From Gordonibacter pamelaeae (lineage in GTDB: Bacteria; Actinomycetota; Coriobacteriia; Coriobacteriales; Eggerthellaceae): a stretch of DNA of 64,000 bases. The notes beneath the pieces are model-generated. The model ran no database searches. It was given only the letters and a program-made list of their open reading frames with translations, and was not told the DNA's origin. A program made the position numbers and the translations under genes. Positions within the stretch are counted from its first letter, which is position 1. Each line of letters begins with the position of its first letter. Below, in pieces: positions 42,232-50,566 of the stretch. The stretch is from the NCBI RefSeq assembly GCF_042665095.1, contig NZ_JBHTBV010000014.1. One strand, written 5' to 3'.

Positions 42232-42352
42232 GTCTCCGCTCCCGCCGGGCGCGCCAAGCGCCATCAGGCGGTTCAATCGTCGCGCAGACGAAAAGGCACA
42301 CGGTGTCGTGCGGTGTCCTCGCGCGGTGCCGCACGGGAAGATTGGAGGAACC

Positions 42353-42571
42353 ATGGCAAGCACAGCCGAATGCGCCGCGCCCGAGGGCAACCAAGATCGC
42401 GGCGAATGGATGACGGTGATCGAGATGCAGGAGTACATGAGGGCGAGCCGAAACAAGGCGTACGACCTCATCTGGTCGGGAGAGATCGACTCGTACAGGC
42501 TCGGAAGGAAGCTCCTGGTTTCGAGGGCGTCCGTGGACGCCTACATCGAGTCGAGGAGCGGCAGGAAATGA
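42353..42571 (+). CDS. Small HTH DNA-binding protein (excisionase-like)
   Basis: The 72-residue protein contains WMTVIEMQEYMRASRNKAYD, LIWSGEIDSYRLGRKLLVSR and ASVDAYIESR, the MerR-like helix-turn-helix of the excisionase (Xis) family. GGAGGAACC precedes the ATG. In ICEs such proteins direct excision or regulate transfer genes. It is the first gene of the replication module. No integrase is nearby in the window. Confidence 0.75.
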   Translation: MASTAECAAPEGNQDRGEWMTVIEMQEYMRASRNKAYDLIWSGEIDSYRLGRKLLVSRASVDAYIESRSGRK

Positions 42572-42649
42572 CGGCGGCGACCGCCCCGGGAGCCGCCCGC
42601 GGCCGGGCACGCGAGGGAGCCTCGAGACGAAAGGAGCTCGAGGACGACC

Positions 42650-42898
42650 ATGACCAAGAGCACTAGCAGGAGCCAGGTGAGGCTCATCGCATCGACCAAC
42701 GCGATATTCGGCGCCGACGAGGCGTGCGCGATGCTGCACATCAGCCGCGACGCCATGTACCGGCTCGCCAAGGACCCCGACGACCCGTTCCCGATCCGCT
42801 ACATCGGCGGCAAGACGCGCGACGGCATCGTGCTGCACGACGAGCTCGTCGCATGGGTCGAGCGCAACAGCGTCGTCGGCTCGCCCAGAAGGGACTAG
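42650..42898 (+). CDS. Second small HTH protein
   Basis: The 82-residue protein has STNAIFGADEACAMLHISRD, AMYRLAKDPDDPFPIRYIGG and GIVLHDELVAWVERN, again a short winged or MerR-like DNA-binding fold as used by excisionases and element regulators. It lies 78 bp after the first small HTH gene and 5 bp before the initiator-like gene, so the three are probably cotranscribed. Confidence 0.72.
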   Translation: MTKSTSRSQVRLIASTNAIFGADEACAMLHISRDAMYRLAKDPDDPFPIRYIGGKTRDGIVLHDELVAWVERNSVVGSPRRD

Positions 42899-42903
42899 CG
42901 CCG

Positions 42904-43419
42904 ATGGCGGCCGCAGGCCCGAGGGGGCGCGACAGCCCCTCCCCGCGCGAGTTCACGGCGGTACGGCACTTCATGATGGCGGACCTGGGCCTCTCCGGCC
43001 TTCCCCTGCTCGTCTACGCGCGCATCTTCGGCTTCTGCGACGGCGGGTGCGACTACTTCGAGAGCAAGGGCAACCTGGCCCGCTTCCTCAACGTGCAGGA
43101 GCGCAGCGCCCACCGCGCCATCCGCGACCTGCTCGACCGGGGCCTCATCGAGGAATGCGGCGTGCACGCCCCGGCGCGCGGGCATGCCACGAAGCGATAC
43201 CGCATCGTGCGCGAGAGGCTGCCGCCCGGAGCGCTGGCAACCCCTGACGGTTCGTCAGGGTTCCAGACGCGAAAGGGTGACGAGATGACAGGGTTCGCCG
43301 AGAACAAGGGTGACGAACCGTCAGGGTTCTCAGCCCGAACCCCTGACGAGATGACAGGAAAACCCCTGACGATATGCCACCCAATAAGCAAAAGGGACAA
43401 CAAGGACTTCAGAAGATAA
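42904..43419 (+). CDS. Winged-helix replication-initiator-like protein
   Basis: The 171-residue protein has a winged-helix region: FTAVRHFMMADLGLSGLPLL, YFESKGNLARFLNVQERSAH and RAIRDLLDRGLIEECG. This is typical of plasmid initiator and phage replisome-organiser N-termini. The last 60 residues consist of an 11-residue repeat (GDEMTGFAENK type) encoded by four 33-bp DNA repeats that are palindromic. It is followed by a DnaC-like loader gene 14 bp downstream. Together they look like a replication module. The repeats inside the gene would serve as the initiator's own binding sites, as in RepA_N plasmids. Confidence 0.65.
   Translation: MAAAGPRGRDSPSPREFTAVRHFMMADLGLSGLPLLVYARIFGFCDGGCDYFESKGNLARFLNVQERSAHRAIRDLLDRGLIEECGVHAPARGHATKRYRIVRERLPPGALATPDGSSGFQTRKGDEMTGFAENKGDEPSGFSARTPDEMTGKPLTICHPISKRDNKDFRR
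43242..43358 (+). repeat. Four 33-bp-spaced iterons, candidate replication origin
   Basis: Near-palindromic 19-mers start at 43242, 43275, 43308 and 43341, exactly 33 bp apart. They read CCCTGACGGTTCGTCAGGG, GGGTGACGAGATGACAGGG, GGGTGACGAACCGTCAGGG and CCCTGACGAGATGACAGG. A fifth half-copy, CCCCTGACGATATGCC, lies at 43364. The constant spacing of three helical turns puts all sites on one face of the DNA. They sit inside the initiator-like gene. Confidence 0.75.
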
Positions 43420-43433
43420 GGAAGGGGCGCCCG

Positions 43434-44222
43434 ATGGACCGAGCGGGACTCATCACCCTGGAGCAGGCCCGGGCGGCCGGGCTCTCCTTCGACGAGCCGG
43501 AGCCGAGGGCGTGCCCGCACTGCGGCGCCGCCCTCGATCCGCTCGGCGCGGCGCTGGCGGGCAGGGTCGCCTGGGTCTCCGCCGCCCCCTGCCCGTGCGA
43601 GGGCGCAGCCAGCGAGCGGGAGGCCGAGGCGCGAAGGCGCGCGGCCCTCGCCGCCAAGGAGGAGGCCGCCCGCCGGGAGAAGGCGCTCTCGCGCGCGGGC
43701 ATCCCCAGGCGTTACTGGGCCGCCGAGGCCGACCGCCCCGAGTTCGCCGAGTACATCGCCTCGTTCGCGGGCAACGGGGGCGCCGGGCTCTACATACACG
43801 GGGGCGTCGGCGCCGGCAAGACGCACGCCGCCTCCGCCATGGCCAGGCTGTTCGCCGAGGCCAGCTACGACGTCGCCTTCACGACGGCCAAGGGCATGCT
43901 CGAGCGCGTGAAGGCCACGTTCGACGAGGGCGGCACCGAGGCCGCCGTCGCGCGGTACGCCAAGTGCGACGTCCTCGTGCTCGACGACCTCGGCAAGGAG
44001 GACGCGACCGAGTGGTCCGTCGGCACCGTGTTCAGCGTGCTCGACGCGCGCTACGAGGACATGCGCCCGACCATCGTCACGTCGAACTACGCGCCGGGCG
44101 CGCTGGCGGACAGGCTCGCAAGGCGCGGCGAGCGCGTAACGGCAGAGGCGATCGCGAGCAGGATCTCCCAGACCTGCAGGCCCGTCTACCTGGGCGGAAG
44201 GGACAGGCGCCAGCTCGGCTAG
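43434..44222 (+). CDS. DnaC/IstB-like AAA ATPase (helicase loader)
   Basis: The 262-residue protein has a putative zinc pair at its start (PRACPHCGAALD, APCPCEG), a coiled segment, then an AAA core with P-loop IHGGVGAGKTHAASA near residue 125 and Walker B KCDVLVLDDLGKED near 182, followed by TIVTSNYAPGALADRL. This matches DnaC-type helicase loaders. Placed right after the initiator-like gene, it would load the host replicative helicase at the element's origin after excision or during transfer. ATG 43434 has AAGGGGCG before it. Confidence 0.85.
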   Translation: MDRAGLITLEQARAAGLSFDEPEPRACPHCGAALDPLGAALAGRVAWVSAAPCPCEGAASEREAEARRRAALAAKEEAARREKALSRAGIPRRYWAAEADRPEFAEYIASFAGNGGAGLYIHGGVGAGKTHAASAMARLFAEASYDVAFTTAKGMLERVKATFDEGGTEAAVARYAKCDVLVLDDLGKEDATEWSVGTVFSVLDARYEDMRPTIVTSNYAPGALADRLARRGERVTAEAIASRISQTCRPVYLGGRDRRQLG

Positions 44223-44250
44223 CTTGTGCGCTTCCCGTGGAGGCGCGGAC

Positions 44251-44270
44251 GGCTCGACCCAGCTCGACCC
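44251..44270 (+). repeat. CTCGACCC direct repeat, copy 2
   Basis: GGCTCGACCCAGCTCGACCC matches 42211-42231, including part of the upstream flank. It lies in the 200-bp gene-free stretch between the DnaC-like gene and the gene at 44424. Confidence 0.6.
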
Positions 44271-44423
44271 ATCGCGGGCGGCCCCGCCCTCTGCCGCAAT
44301 CGAAATCGCTATACACGTCTTGGGCGGCGCCGACGCGCCAGCACGCACGCCTGCTCCGACTCGCACCGTGCCCCCATCGCGAGGACGCCGCCCGCCAAGC
44401 AACAAACGAAAGGCGGAGAGCCC

Positions 44424-44957
44424 ATGGACGGCTTCGAGAGGATAACCGGCCGCGAGCACGAAGAGCTCGTGGAGAAGTGCCAGGAGAACGGCTGGCTCAA
44501 GGTCGGCGGCTTCGACTGGCAGGACGACCCGTTCCTCGAGGAGTACGCCTACGAGTTCTCCCGCACGGAGAGCGTCGACAGGCTCCGCGAGGCGCTCGGC
44601 TCGGGCAACTGGGCCATACGCCAGGGGTTCTGCTACCGCGACCTCGCGTTCATCCAGCAGGTGAACGGCGGCGACGAGTGGTGGACGCTCAAACGCGACG
44701 GCGACGCGTGGACCGGCTTCGAGAGCTGGAGCTTCGGCGCCATCGCCCAGGAGCCCGAGCGGTTCGAGCGCGCCATGCGCGACATGTGCGAGGCGACGCC
44801 GGAGCAGTGCCGCAGCGGCGAGTGGGCCCACCTGCACGAGAAGGCGCCCGAGCCGCTGGCGCAGCGCGCCGCGTCCGCCCGCGAGGCGAGCCGCGCGCAC
44901 GCCGGGCAGGAAGCCCGCGCCCCAATGGCGCGCGAGAGGGCCGTCGGGGCCGAATAG
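44424..44957 (+). CDS. Conserved ICE protein of unknown function with shared C-terminal motif
   Basis: The 177-residue protein begins MDGFERITGREHEELVEKCQ and is acidic and Trp-rich (GGFDWQDDPFLEEYAYEFSR, GDEWWTLKRDGDAWTGFESW). I do not recognise a domain. Its C-terminal tail PLAQRAASAREASRAH closely matches the tails of the PcfB-like protein (45015) and the small protein at 54011. An intrinsic terminator follows directly, so it is a separate transcription unit ahead of the transfer operon. Confidence 0.7.
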   Translation: MDGFERITGREHEELVEKCQENGWLKVGGFDWQDDPFLEEYAYEFSRTESVDRLREALGSGNWAIRQGFCYRDLAFIQQVNGGDEWWTLKRDGDAWTGFESWSFGAIAQEPERFERAMRDMCEATPEQCRSGEWAHLHEKAPEPLAQRAASAREASRAHAGQEARAPMARERAVGAE

Positions 44958-44965
44958 GGACGACC

Positions 44966-44988
44966 GGGGCGCGAAGGCGCCCCTTTTT
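44966..44988 (+). terminator. Rho-independent terminator before the transfer operon
   Basis: GGGGCGC (44966-44972) pairs with GCGCCCC (44977-44983) around GAAG, followed by TTTTT. It lies 27 bp before the PcfB-like gene, so transcripts of the transfer operon must either start in this short gap or read through. Confidence 0.8.
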
Positions 44989-45014
44989 CATCTCGACTGG
45001 AAGGGAGGCGCGGG

Positions 45015-45566
45015 ATGGCGAGCGACTACGGGGACGAGGCGGGCGGCAAGCTGCTCGACTGGATGCTGAGGATCGGCCAGGAGGCCGGCGCCGAGGCAAT
45101 GGAGCGCAGCGCGAGGAAGCTCTCCGAGCGCCTCGCGGGAATCCGCGGGACCATCGCCGGCGGGCGCGCCGAGGCCATCGCGGCCGAGGGCGCGCCGACC
45201 TACGCGAAGCTCAGCCTCGAGGAGCTCTCGGGGCTTCCCGAGTACGCGACGATCAAGGAGGTCGTCTCCGACAAGCTGCGCGCCGCGTCGGTCGAGCACC
45301 ACATCATCCCCGGCGAGGGCCGCGACTGGCTGCTCTTCAAGGTGGAGGACGCCCCCGAGGTCGACGAGGCCTTCCGCCAGCTCGAGCAAGAGACGGGAAA
45401 GGCCGCCGAGCGCGCGAGGGAGCGGCTCTCCGAGATAGCCGAGAGGCACCAGGCGCCCGAGCGGCTGGCGGAGCGCGCCGAGCGGGCGCGCGAGGCGTCG
45501 AGGGCCCACAGCCAGGGCCCCGGCCGGGACCGCGGCCCGCGACATATCGAGGGGCCCGAGAGATGA
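45015..45566 (+). CDS. PcfB-like (DUF3801) conjugation protein
   Basis: The 183-residue protein starts GGKLLDWMLRIGQEAGAEAM and has the DUF3801/PcfB layout: APTYAKLSLEELSGLPEYAT, then a small beta-alpha domain VEHHIIPGEGRDWLLFKVED and EVDEAFRQLEQE. PcfB of pCF10 is a relaxosome/coupling accessory protein encoded next to the VirD4-like PcfC, exactly as here. Its tail RLAERAERAREASRAH is shared with two other ICE proteins. GGGAGG precedes the ATG. The stop overlaps the VirD4 start in ATGA. Confidence 0.65.
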   Translation: MASDYGDEAGGKLLDWMLRIGQEAGAEAMERSARKLSERLAGIRGTIAGGRAEAIAAEGAPTYAKLSLEELSGLPEYATIKEVVSDKLRAASVEHHIIPGEGRDWLLFKVEDAPEVDEAFRQLEQETGKAAERARERLSEIAERHQAPERLAERAERAREASRAHSQGPGRDRGPRHIEGPER

Positions 45567-47380
45567 GGTGGCAGGCGGCGGCAGCGCTGGCCGCGGCGGC
45601 GTTCGCCGCGGGAGACTTCGCGGCCGCGGCCCTTGCGGCGTCGGGCGCGAGCCCGATCCTCGACCCGGAGGCCGCCATGGCGGCGATCCCGGCGGCGCTC
45701 CGCGCGGGGCGCGTATTCTCAACGGAGGCGCTTCCCCTGTGCGCGGGGACCGCCTGCGCGTGCGCGGCGCTCGTCGCCTGGGCGCGCTCCATGGGATCCA
45801 AGGGCGCCCGGCGCGACGGCGAGGAGCACGGTAGCTCCAGGTGGGCCACGCGCAAGGACATCGCGCCCTTCGGCGATGCCAAGGACCCCGACAACAACAT
45901 CATCCTCACCGACAACGCGCGCATCCGCCTCGTGAGCCGCAGGTTCGACCTCTCCACCGACACCAACGACAACGTGCTCGTGGTGGGCGGCCCGGGCACC
46001 GGCAAGACGCGCTACTACGTCAAGCCGAACCTCCTGCAGGCCAACGCCAGCTTCTTCGTGACCGACCCGAAGGGCACGCTCATCCGCGAGATGGGCGGCG
46101 CGCTGGCGGAGCTCGGCTACGAGATCCGCGCGTTCGACACCATCGACTTCACGCGCTCCATGCGCTTCAACCCCATAGCCTACATACGCGACGAGGCGGG
46201 CGTCATCCGCTTCGCCCGCGGCATCGTCGCCAACACCGAGGGCGACGCCGACCACAAGGGCGACCCCTACTGGGAGAAGGCCGAGCGCCTGGTCTACACC
46301 GCGCTCACGGCCTACCTCGTCATGCACTGCGAGCCCGTCGACCGAAACCTCGACGGGCTGCTCACGCTGCTCTCGCTCGCCGACGCCCGCGACGACCCGG
46401 GCTACATGAGCCCGCTCGACATGGTGTTCCGCGAGCTGGAGACCGGCGAGCGCTACGTCAGGCGCGGCGGCGCCTCGGCGGAGGGCGGATCGCTGCGCGG
46501 CTTTTCCGAGGAGGACGACGCGTGGGAGTGGGTCAAGGTCCGCGAGCCGGCGCCGCCCGACGACTTCGCGCTCGCGAGCTACCGCGAGTTCCGCGTGGCC
46601 GCCGGCGACACCATGAAGTCGATGCTCTCGAGCTGCAACGTCCGCCTGAAGCCGCTGTCCATCCGGGCCGTGCGCGACCTCACCTCCAAAGACGAGCTCG
46701 ACCTCGCCCACATGGGCGACGAGGGCGCCAAGGTCGCGCTCTTCGCGTCGATGAGCGACACCGACTCGACCTTCGACTTCCTGTTCGCCCTGCTCATGGA
46801 CACGGCCGTGAGCGCGCTTTGCGCCGAGGCGCTCGAGGCGCACGGCGGATCGCTGCCCACGACGGTGCACTTCGTCTTCGACGAGTTCGCCAACATCGGG
46901 CGCATACCCGACTTCGAGCGGACCATCGCGGTCACCCGCAGCAGGAACATCGCGGTCTCGATGATCGCCCAGTCGCTCTCGCAGCTGAAGGAGACCTACG
47001 GCGACAACAACGCCGAGACCATCGTGAACGCCTGCGACACGCTGCTCTACCTGGGCGGCAAGGCGAACGAGACCAACGAGGAGATCAGCAAGATGGCCGG
47101 CAAGCAGACGGTGGCGAGCGAGACGCAGAGCGACTCGCGGGGCGCCGGCTGGACCCGCACCGTGAACCGCGGCATCTCCGAGCGCGACCTCATACAGCCC
47201 GCCGAGGTGGCGCGCATGCCGCGCGAGGACGCGCTCGTGCTCGTGAACGGGTGCATGCCGCTCATGGACCGGAAGTACCGGCTCGAGCGCCACCCGCGCT
47301 CGCGCCTGCTCGAGGAGGCGGCGCGCCGCGGCCCGTTCGACTTCGCGGAGTACCGCAGGCGGAAGGACGGCGCATCGTGA
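45563..47380 (+). CDS. VirD4/TraG-family coupling protein (T4CP)
   Basis: The 605-residue protein has two N-terminal membrane segments (about 1-25 and 55-80), then the T4CP core. P-loop LVVGGPGTGKTRYYV lies near residue 145. FFVTDPKGTLIREMGG follows, Walker B HFVFDEFANIGRI lies near 437, and SRNIAVSMIAQSLSQLKETY follows. It is the ATPase that brings the relaxase-DNA complex to the transfer channel in the cytoplasmic membrane. It is translationally coupled to the PcfB-like gene by ATGA. A perfect GC hairpin at 47402-47422 follows its stop without a T-tract and may reduce read-through. Confidence 0.95.
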   Translation: MRWQAAAALAAAAFAAGDFAAAALAASGASPILDPEAAMAAIPAALRAGRVFSTEALPLCAGTACACAALVAWARSMGSKGARRDGEEHGSSRWATRKDIAPFGDAKDPDNNIILTDNARIRLVSRRFDLSTDTNDNVLVVGGPGTGKTRYYVKPNLLQANASFFVTDPKGTLIREMGGALAELGYEIRAFDTIDFTRSMRFNPIAYIRDEAGVIRFARGIVANTEGDADHKGDPYWEKAERLVYTALTAYLVMHCEPVDRNLDGLLTLLSLADARDDPGYMSPLDMVFRELETGERYVRRGGASAEGGSLRGFSEEDDAWEWVKVREPAPPDDFALASYREFRVAAGDTMKSMLSSCNVRLKPLSIRAVRDLTSKDELDLAHMGDEGAKVALFASMSDTDSTFDFLFALLMDTAVSALCAEALEAHGGSLPTTVHFVFDEFANIGRIPDFERTIAVTRSRNIAVSMIAQSLSQLKETYGDNNAETIVNACDTLLYLGGKANETNEEISKMAGKQTVASETQSDSRGAGWTRTVNRGISERDLIQPAEVARMPREDALVLVNGCMPLMDRKYRLERHPRSRLLEEAARRGPFDFAEYRRRKDGAS

Positions 47381-47464
47381 CGGGGCCGCGGAGGGCGCGT
47401 GCCTCCCCCGCCGCGGGGGAGGAGCAGCAAGGAACATCGTCAACTGAAAGCAAAGGAGAGCAGC

Positions 47465-47680
47465 ATGCTCGCAAACGTCATCAAGCTCGTGTCGGGCTGC
47501 GTGACCTTCCTCGGCGGCTTCCTGGTCGTGTGGGGAGCGGTCTCGCTCGGCCTGGCCATCAGGGAGCAGCAGGGCGGCCCGCAGATCGCGACCGCCATTT
47601 CCACCATCGCCGGCGGCGCGATCATCATCGCCGCGTCGGTCTACTTCGGGCAGCTGGACACGTCCTGGCTGCCGGCATAG
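47465..47680 (+). CDS. Maff2-like small membrane protein (VirB2-like)
   Basis: The 71-residue protein has two hydrophobic helices: VSGCVTFLGGFLVVWGAVSL and ISTIAGGAIIIAASVYF. Size, topology and place between VirD4 and PrgI fit the Maff2 family of conjugative elements in Firmicutes and Actinobacteria. It may be the pilin-like or channel subunit of the transfer machine. GGAGAGCAGC stands before the ATG. Confidence 0.75.
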   Translation: MLANVIKLVSGCVTFLGGFLVVWGAVSLGLAIREQQGGPQIATAISTIAGGAIIIAASVYFGQLDTSWLPA

Positions 47681-47692
47681 GGGGCGTCGCGG

Positions 47693-48118
47693 ATGGCGCT
47701 CCGGATACCGGTGCAGAAGGACATCGGGGAGTACGAGGAGAAGATCGTCGGGAAGATGAGCCTGCGCACGCTCGCATGCGTGTCGCTCGGCTTCGGCAGC
47801 GCGGTCGGGGCGGCGGCCTTCGTCCACCTGGGCCTGCACGCCGACGTCGCGGACGCGGCCTTCCCGATCATGCTCTGCAGCATGCCGTTCTGGCTCGCCG
47901 GGTTCTGGCGGCCCTTCGGCATGCGCGCCGAGGAGCTGCTGCCTCTCCTGGCGGCACACGAGCTCTCCCCGCAGCTGCTCGCGTACGAGCCCTGCCTCGC
48001 CGGGAGCCTCCCCGAGGGCTCGCCGCGCCCGGGCCGCCCGGGACGTCGCGCGAGGCGCAGGGCAATGAAGAAAGGAGCCGAGCTCTATGAGCCGAGCAAG
48101 AACCAACAAGGAGAATAG
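47693..48118 (+). CDS. PrgI-family protein (VirB3-like)
   Basis: The 141-residue protein starts IPVQKDIGEYEEKIVGKMSL and has two central hydrophobic segments, CVSLGFGSAVGAAAFVHLGL and ADAAFPIMLCSMPFWLAGF, followed by a basic tail. This is the PrgI pattern: a small inner-membrane subunit encoded directly before VirB4. It starts 12 bp after the Maff2-like gene and overlaps the VirB4 gene by 32 bp. Confidence 0.85.
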   Translation: MALRIPVQKDIGEYEEKIVGKMSLRTLACVSLGFGSAVGAAAFVHLGLHADVADAAFPIMLCSMPFWLAGFWRPFGMRAEELLPLLAAHELSPQLLAYEPCLAGSLPEGSPRPGRPGRRARRRAMKKGAELYEPSKNQQGE

Positions 48119-50564
48119 GCCGAAGCGCCCGAGCACCCTCGGGCTGCTCCTCGGCGGCACGGGCGGGCGCAAGGACGCCTCGAAGGGCGCGGAGGCCGAG
48201 CGGCAGAGGCGCCGCCGGGAGCGCGACCGCTCGCGCGAGATGGCCGCCTACGTCGGCTACGACGCCATGTACAGGGACGGAATCGCCCAGGTGATGCCCG
48301 GGGTGTTCAGCCAGACGGTCGAGTTCTCCGACATCAGCTACCAGTCCGCGCGCAAGGAGGCGCGCGAGACGGCCTTCACCGTGATGAGCTCGCTGTTCAA
48401 CTACTTCCCGGCGGACTCCCACGTGCAGCTCCAGGTAGTGAACGCGCCCATCCCCGCCGACGAGGTCGGCCGCAAGGTCTTCTTCGAGCCCGGGGAGCGC
48501 GCCACCGCCGGGCTCGCCGAAGAGTACAACCGAATCCTCAACGACAAGATGCGCGAGGGCGTCTCGAACCTCGTGCGCCACCGCTACCTGACCTACGCCG
48601 TGGGCGCCGACGACGTCGACGCCGCGGTGCCCAAGCTCGCGCGCATCCGGGGCGACGTGGAACAGACGCTCGCGCGCATACGCTGCTCGTCGCGCGCCCT
48701 CGACGGCGCCGAGAGGCTCGAGCTTTTGCAGGGGCAGCTGCGCCCGGGGTCGCGCTTCGAGTTCTCCTGGGACAAATTGTCCCCGACGTCGGGCGCGCGC
48801 ACGAAGGACTTCGTCATGCCCTCCACGCTCGACTTCAAGCCCGAGGGCAGGTCCGACTGCTTCTGCAGCGACGGGCGCTACGGCGCGGTGCTCGCGGTGC
48901 GCAGCTTCGGGTCGGTCATCGAGGAGACCTACCTCGCCTCCATCATCGACCTGCCGCTGCCGCTCAACGTGACGCTGCACGTGCAGCCCATCGCGCAGAG
49001 CGAGGCGCTCGCGCTCGTGAAGCGCCAGATCGACTGGATGGACAAGGAGATCATCGACGAGCAGATGAGCGCCGTGAAGAAGGGCTACGACTACCAGATC
49101 CTGCCGCCCGAGCTGCGCTTCTCGAAGGAGGAGGCCGAGGAGCTGCTCGACTTCCTGCGCAACAAGTCCGAGCGCCTGTTCGTCTACACGGGCCTCGTCT
49201 ACACCTGGGCCGACAGCCTCGAGGAGCTCGACCGCCGCGTCCAGCAGGTGACGAGCGTCGCGCAGGGCTGCACGATCGGCCTCGAGCCGCTCCACTTCCG
49301 GCAGCGCCAGGCTCTCAACTCGGTGCTCCCGCTCGGTGACAACCACGTCACCGTGAGCCGCTACCTCACCACGGGGCAGGTGGCCATGCAGATGCCCTTC
49401 GCCAGCCAGAGCCTCGACGAGGCGGGCGGAGGCTACTACGGGCAGTCCAAGGAGAGCGGGAACCTGGTGCTGTGCGACCGCAAGCGCCTGGCGAGCCCCA
49501 TGGGCTTCGTGTGCGGCAAGCCCGGCTCGGGCAAGAGCTTCTCGGTGAAGCGCGAGATAACCAACACCGTGCTCGCGCACCCCGAGGACGAGGTCGTGAT
49601 CTTCGACCCGGCCGGCGAGTACGGCAACCTCGTCGGCGCGCTCGGCGGCGCGAACGTCGAGCTCGCCCCGGGATGCTCGGCGGTGCTCAACCCCCTCGAC
49701 ACCGCCGACGTCGCGGACCGCGCCGACGCCGCCAAGCTCGCGTACAAGACCGACGCGGTGCTCGCGCTCTCGAGCGCGCTCATGGCCGAGGGCCGCGAGG
49801 GCCTGCCTGAGCGCGACCGCTCGATCATCGCCCGCTGCGTCGGCGAGGCGTACCGGGAGTGCGCGAGGGACGGCCGCCTGCCCACGCTCGGCGACTTCCA
49901 CGCGGCGCTGCTCGCTCAGCCCGAGCCCGAGGCCGCCGACATCGCGCTGCGCTACGAGCGCTACGTGAAGGGCGCGTTCTCCTTCTTCAACGGCCAGAGC
50001 AACGTGGCGCTCGACAACCGCATCACCAACATCGACATGCACGGCCTCGGCCAGAACATGCGCGTGTTCGGCATGATCACGGCGCTCGAGATGGTGCGCA
50101 ACCGCGTGATGGTAACGCCGCCGCGCCCCAACTACACCTGGCTCTACATCGACGAGGTGCAGAGCCTCTTCGCGCACCCGACGGTGGTCGAGTACTTCGC
50201 CCGCCTGTGGCGCGAGGGGCGCAAGTTCGGCCTCATCTGCACCGGCATCAGCCAGAACACGAGCCACATGCTGGCCAACGCCGAGGCCCGCGACATGGTG
50301 CTCAACTCCGAGTTCTTCCTGCTGCACAAGCAGTCCACCGCCGACCTCGACGCATGGGCGGAGATGCTCCAGCTCTCCGCCACGGAGCGCGGCTACATCG
50401 GCGACGCCGTCAAGCCCGGCGAGGGGCTGCTCATCAGCGCCGGGATCCGCGTGCCCATCACCGACGACTTCCCGAAAGGCCCGCTCTACGACCTGTGGAA
50501 CACCAAGCCCGCAGAGGTCGCCGAGCGCGAGATGCGCCGGGCGGCGCGAGAGGCGAAGGAGTAG
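48087..50564 (+). CDS. VirB4-like conjugation ATPase
   Basis: The 825-residue protein has the VirB4/TrbE layout. The N-terminal part contains QVMPGVFSQTVEFSDISYQS. The C-terminal ATPase has P-loop VCGKPGSGKSFSVKREI near residue 478, EVVIFDPAGEYGNLV, Walker B YTWLYIDEVQSLF near 685 and GLICTGISQNTSHML. It powers assembly or substrate movement of the type IV secretion channel. The start overlaps prgI by 32 bp. A 15-bp near-palindrome GGGACAAATTGTCCC lies within it at 48769, encoding DKLS. Confidence 0.95.
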   Translation: MSRARTNKENRPKRPSTLGLLLGGTGGRKDASKGAEAERQRRRRERDRSREMAAYVGYDAMYRDGIAQVMPGVFSQTVEFSDISYQSARKEARETAFTVMSSLFNYFPADSHVQLQVVNAPIPADEVGRKVFFEPGERATAGLAEEYNRILNDKMREGVSNLVRHRYLTYAVGADDVDAAVPKLARIRGDVEQTLARIRCSSRALDGAERLELLQGQLRPGSRFEFSWDKLSPTSGARTKDFVMPSTLDFKPEGRSDCFCSDGRYGAVLAVRSFGSVIEETYLASIIDLPLPLNVTLHVQPIAQSEALALVKRQIDWMDKEIIDEQMSAVKKGYDYQILPPELRFSKEEAEELLDFLRNKSERLFVYTGLVYTWADSLEELDRRVQQVTSVAQGCTIGLEPLHFRQRQALNSVLPLGDNHVTVSRYLTTGQVAMQMPFASQSLDEAGGGYYGQSKESGNLVLCDRKRLASPMGFVCGKPGSGKSFSVKREITNTVLAHPEDEVVIFDPAGEYGNLVGALGGANVELAPGCSAVLNPLDTADVADRADAAKLAYKTDAVLALSSALMAEGREGLPERDRSIIARCVGEAYRECARDGRLPTLGDFHAALLAQPEPEAADIALRYERYVKGAFSFFNGQSNVALDNRITNIDMHGLGQNMRVFGMITALEMVRNRVMVTPPRPNYTWLYIDEVQSLFAHPTVVEYFARLWREGRKFGLICTGISQNTSHMLANAEARDMVLNSEFFLLHKQSTADLDAWAEMLQLSATERGYIGDAVKPGEGLLISAGIRVPITDDFPKGPLYDLWNTKPAEVAEREMRRAAREAKE
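48769..48783. repeat. GGGACAAATTGTCCC site 1 (in virB4)
   Basis: Arms GGGACAA and TTGTCCC flank a single A. The A/T-rich core stands out from GC-rich coding DNA and encodes W-DKLS-P. Identical sites lie at 50775 and 57873. Confidence 0.8.
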
Positions 50565-50566
50565 CC

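Noticed and set aside
43511..45562. N-terminal extension of the VirD4 frame
   Set aside because: The frame is open far upstream but Arg/Gly-rich; the real start is the ATG at 45563 overlapping the preceding stop in ATGA.
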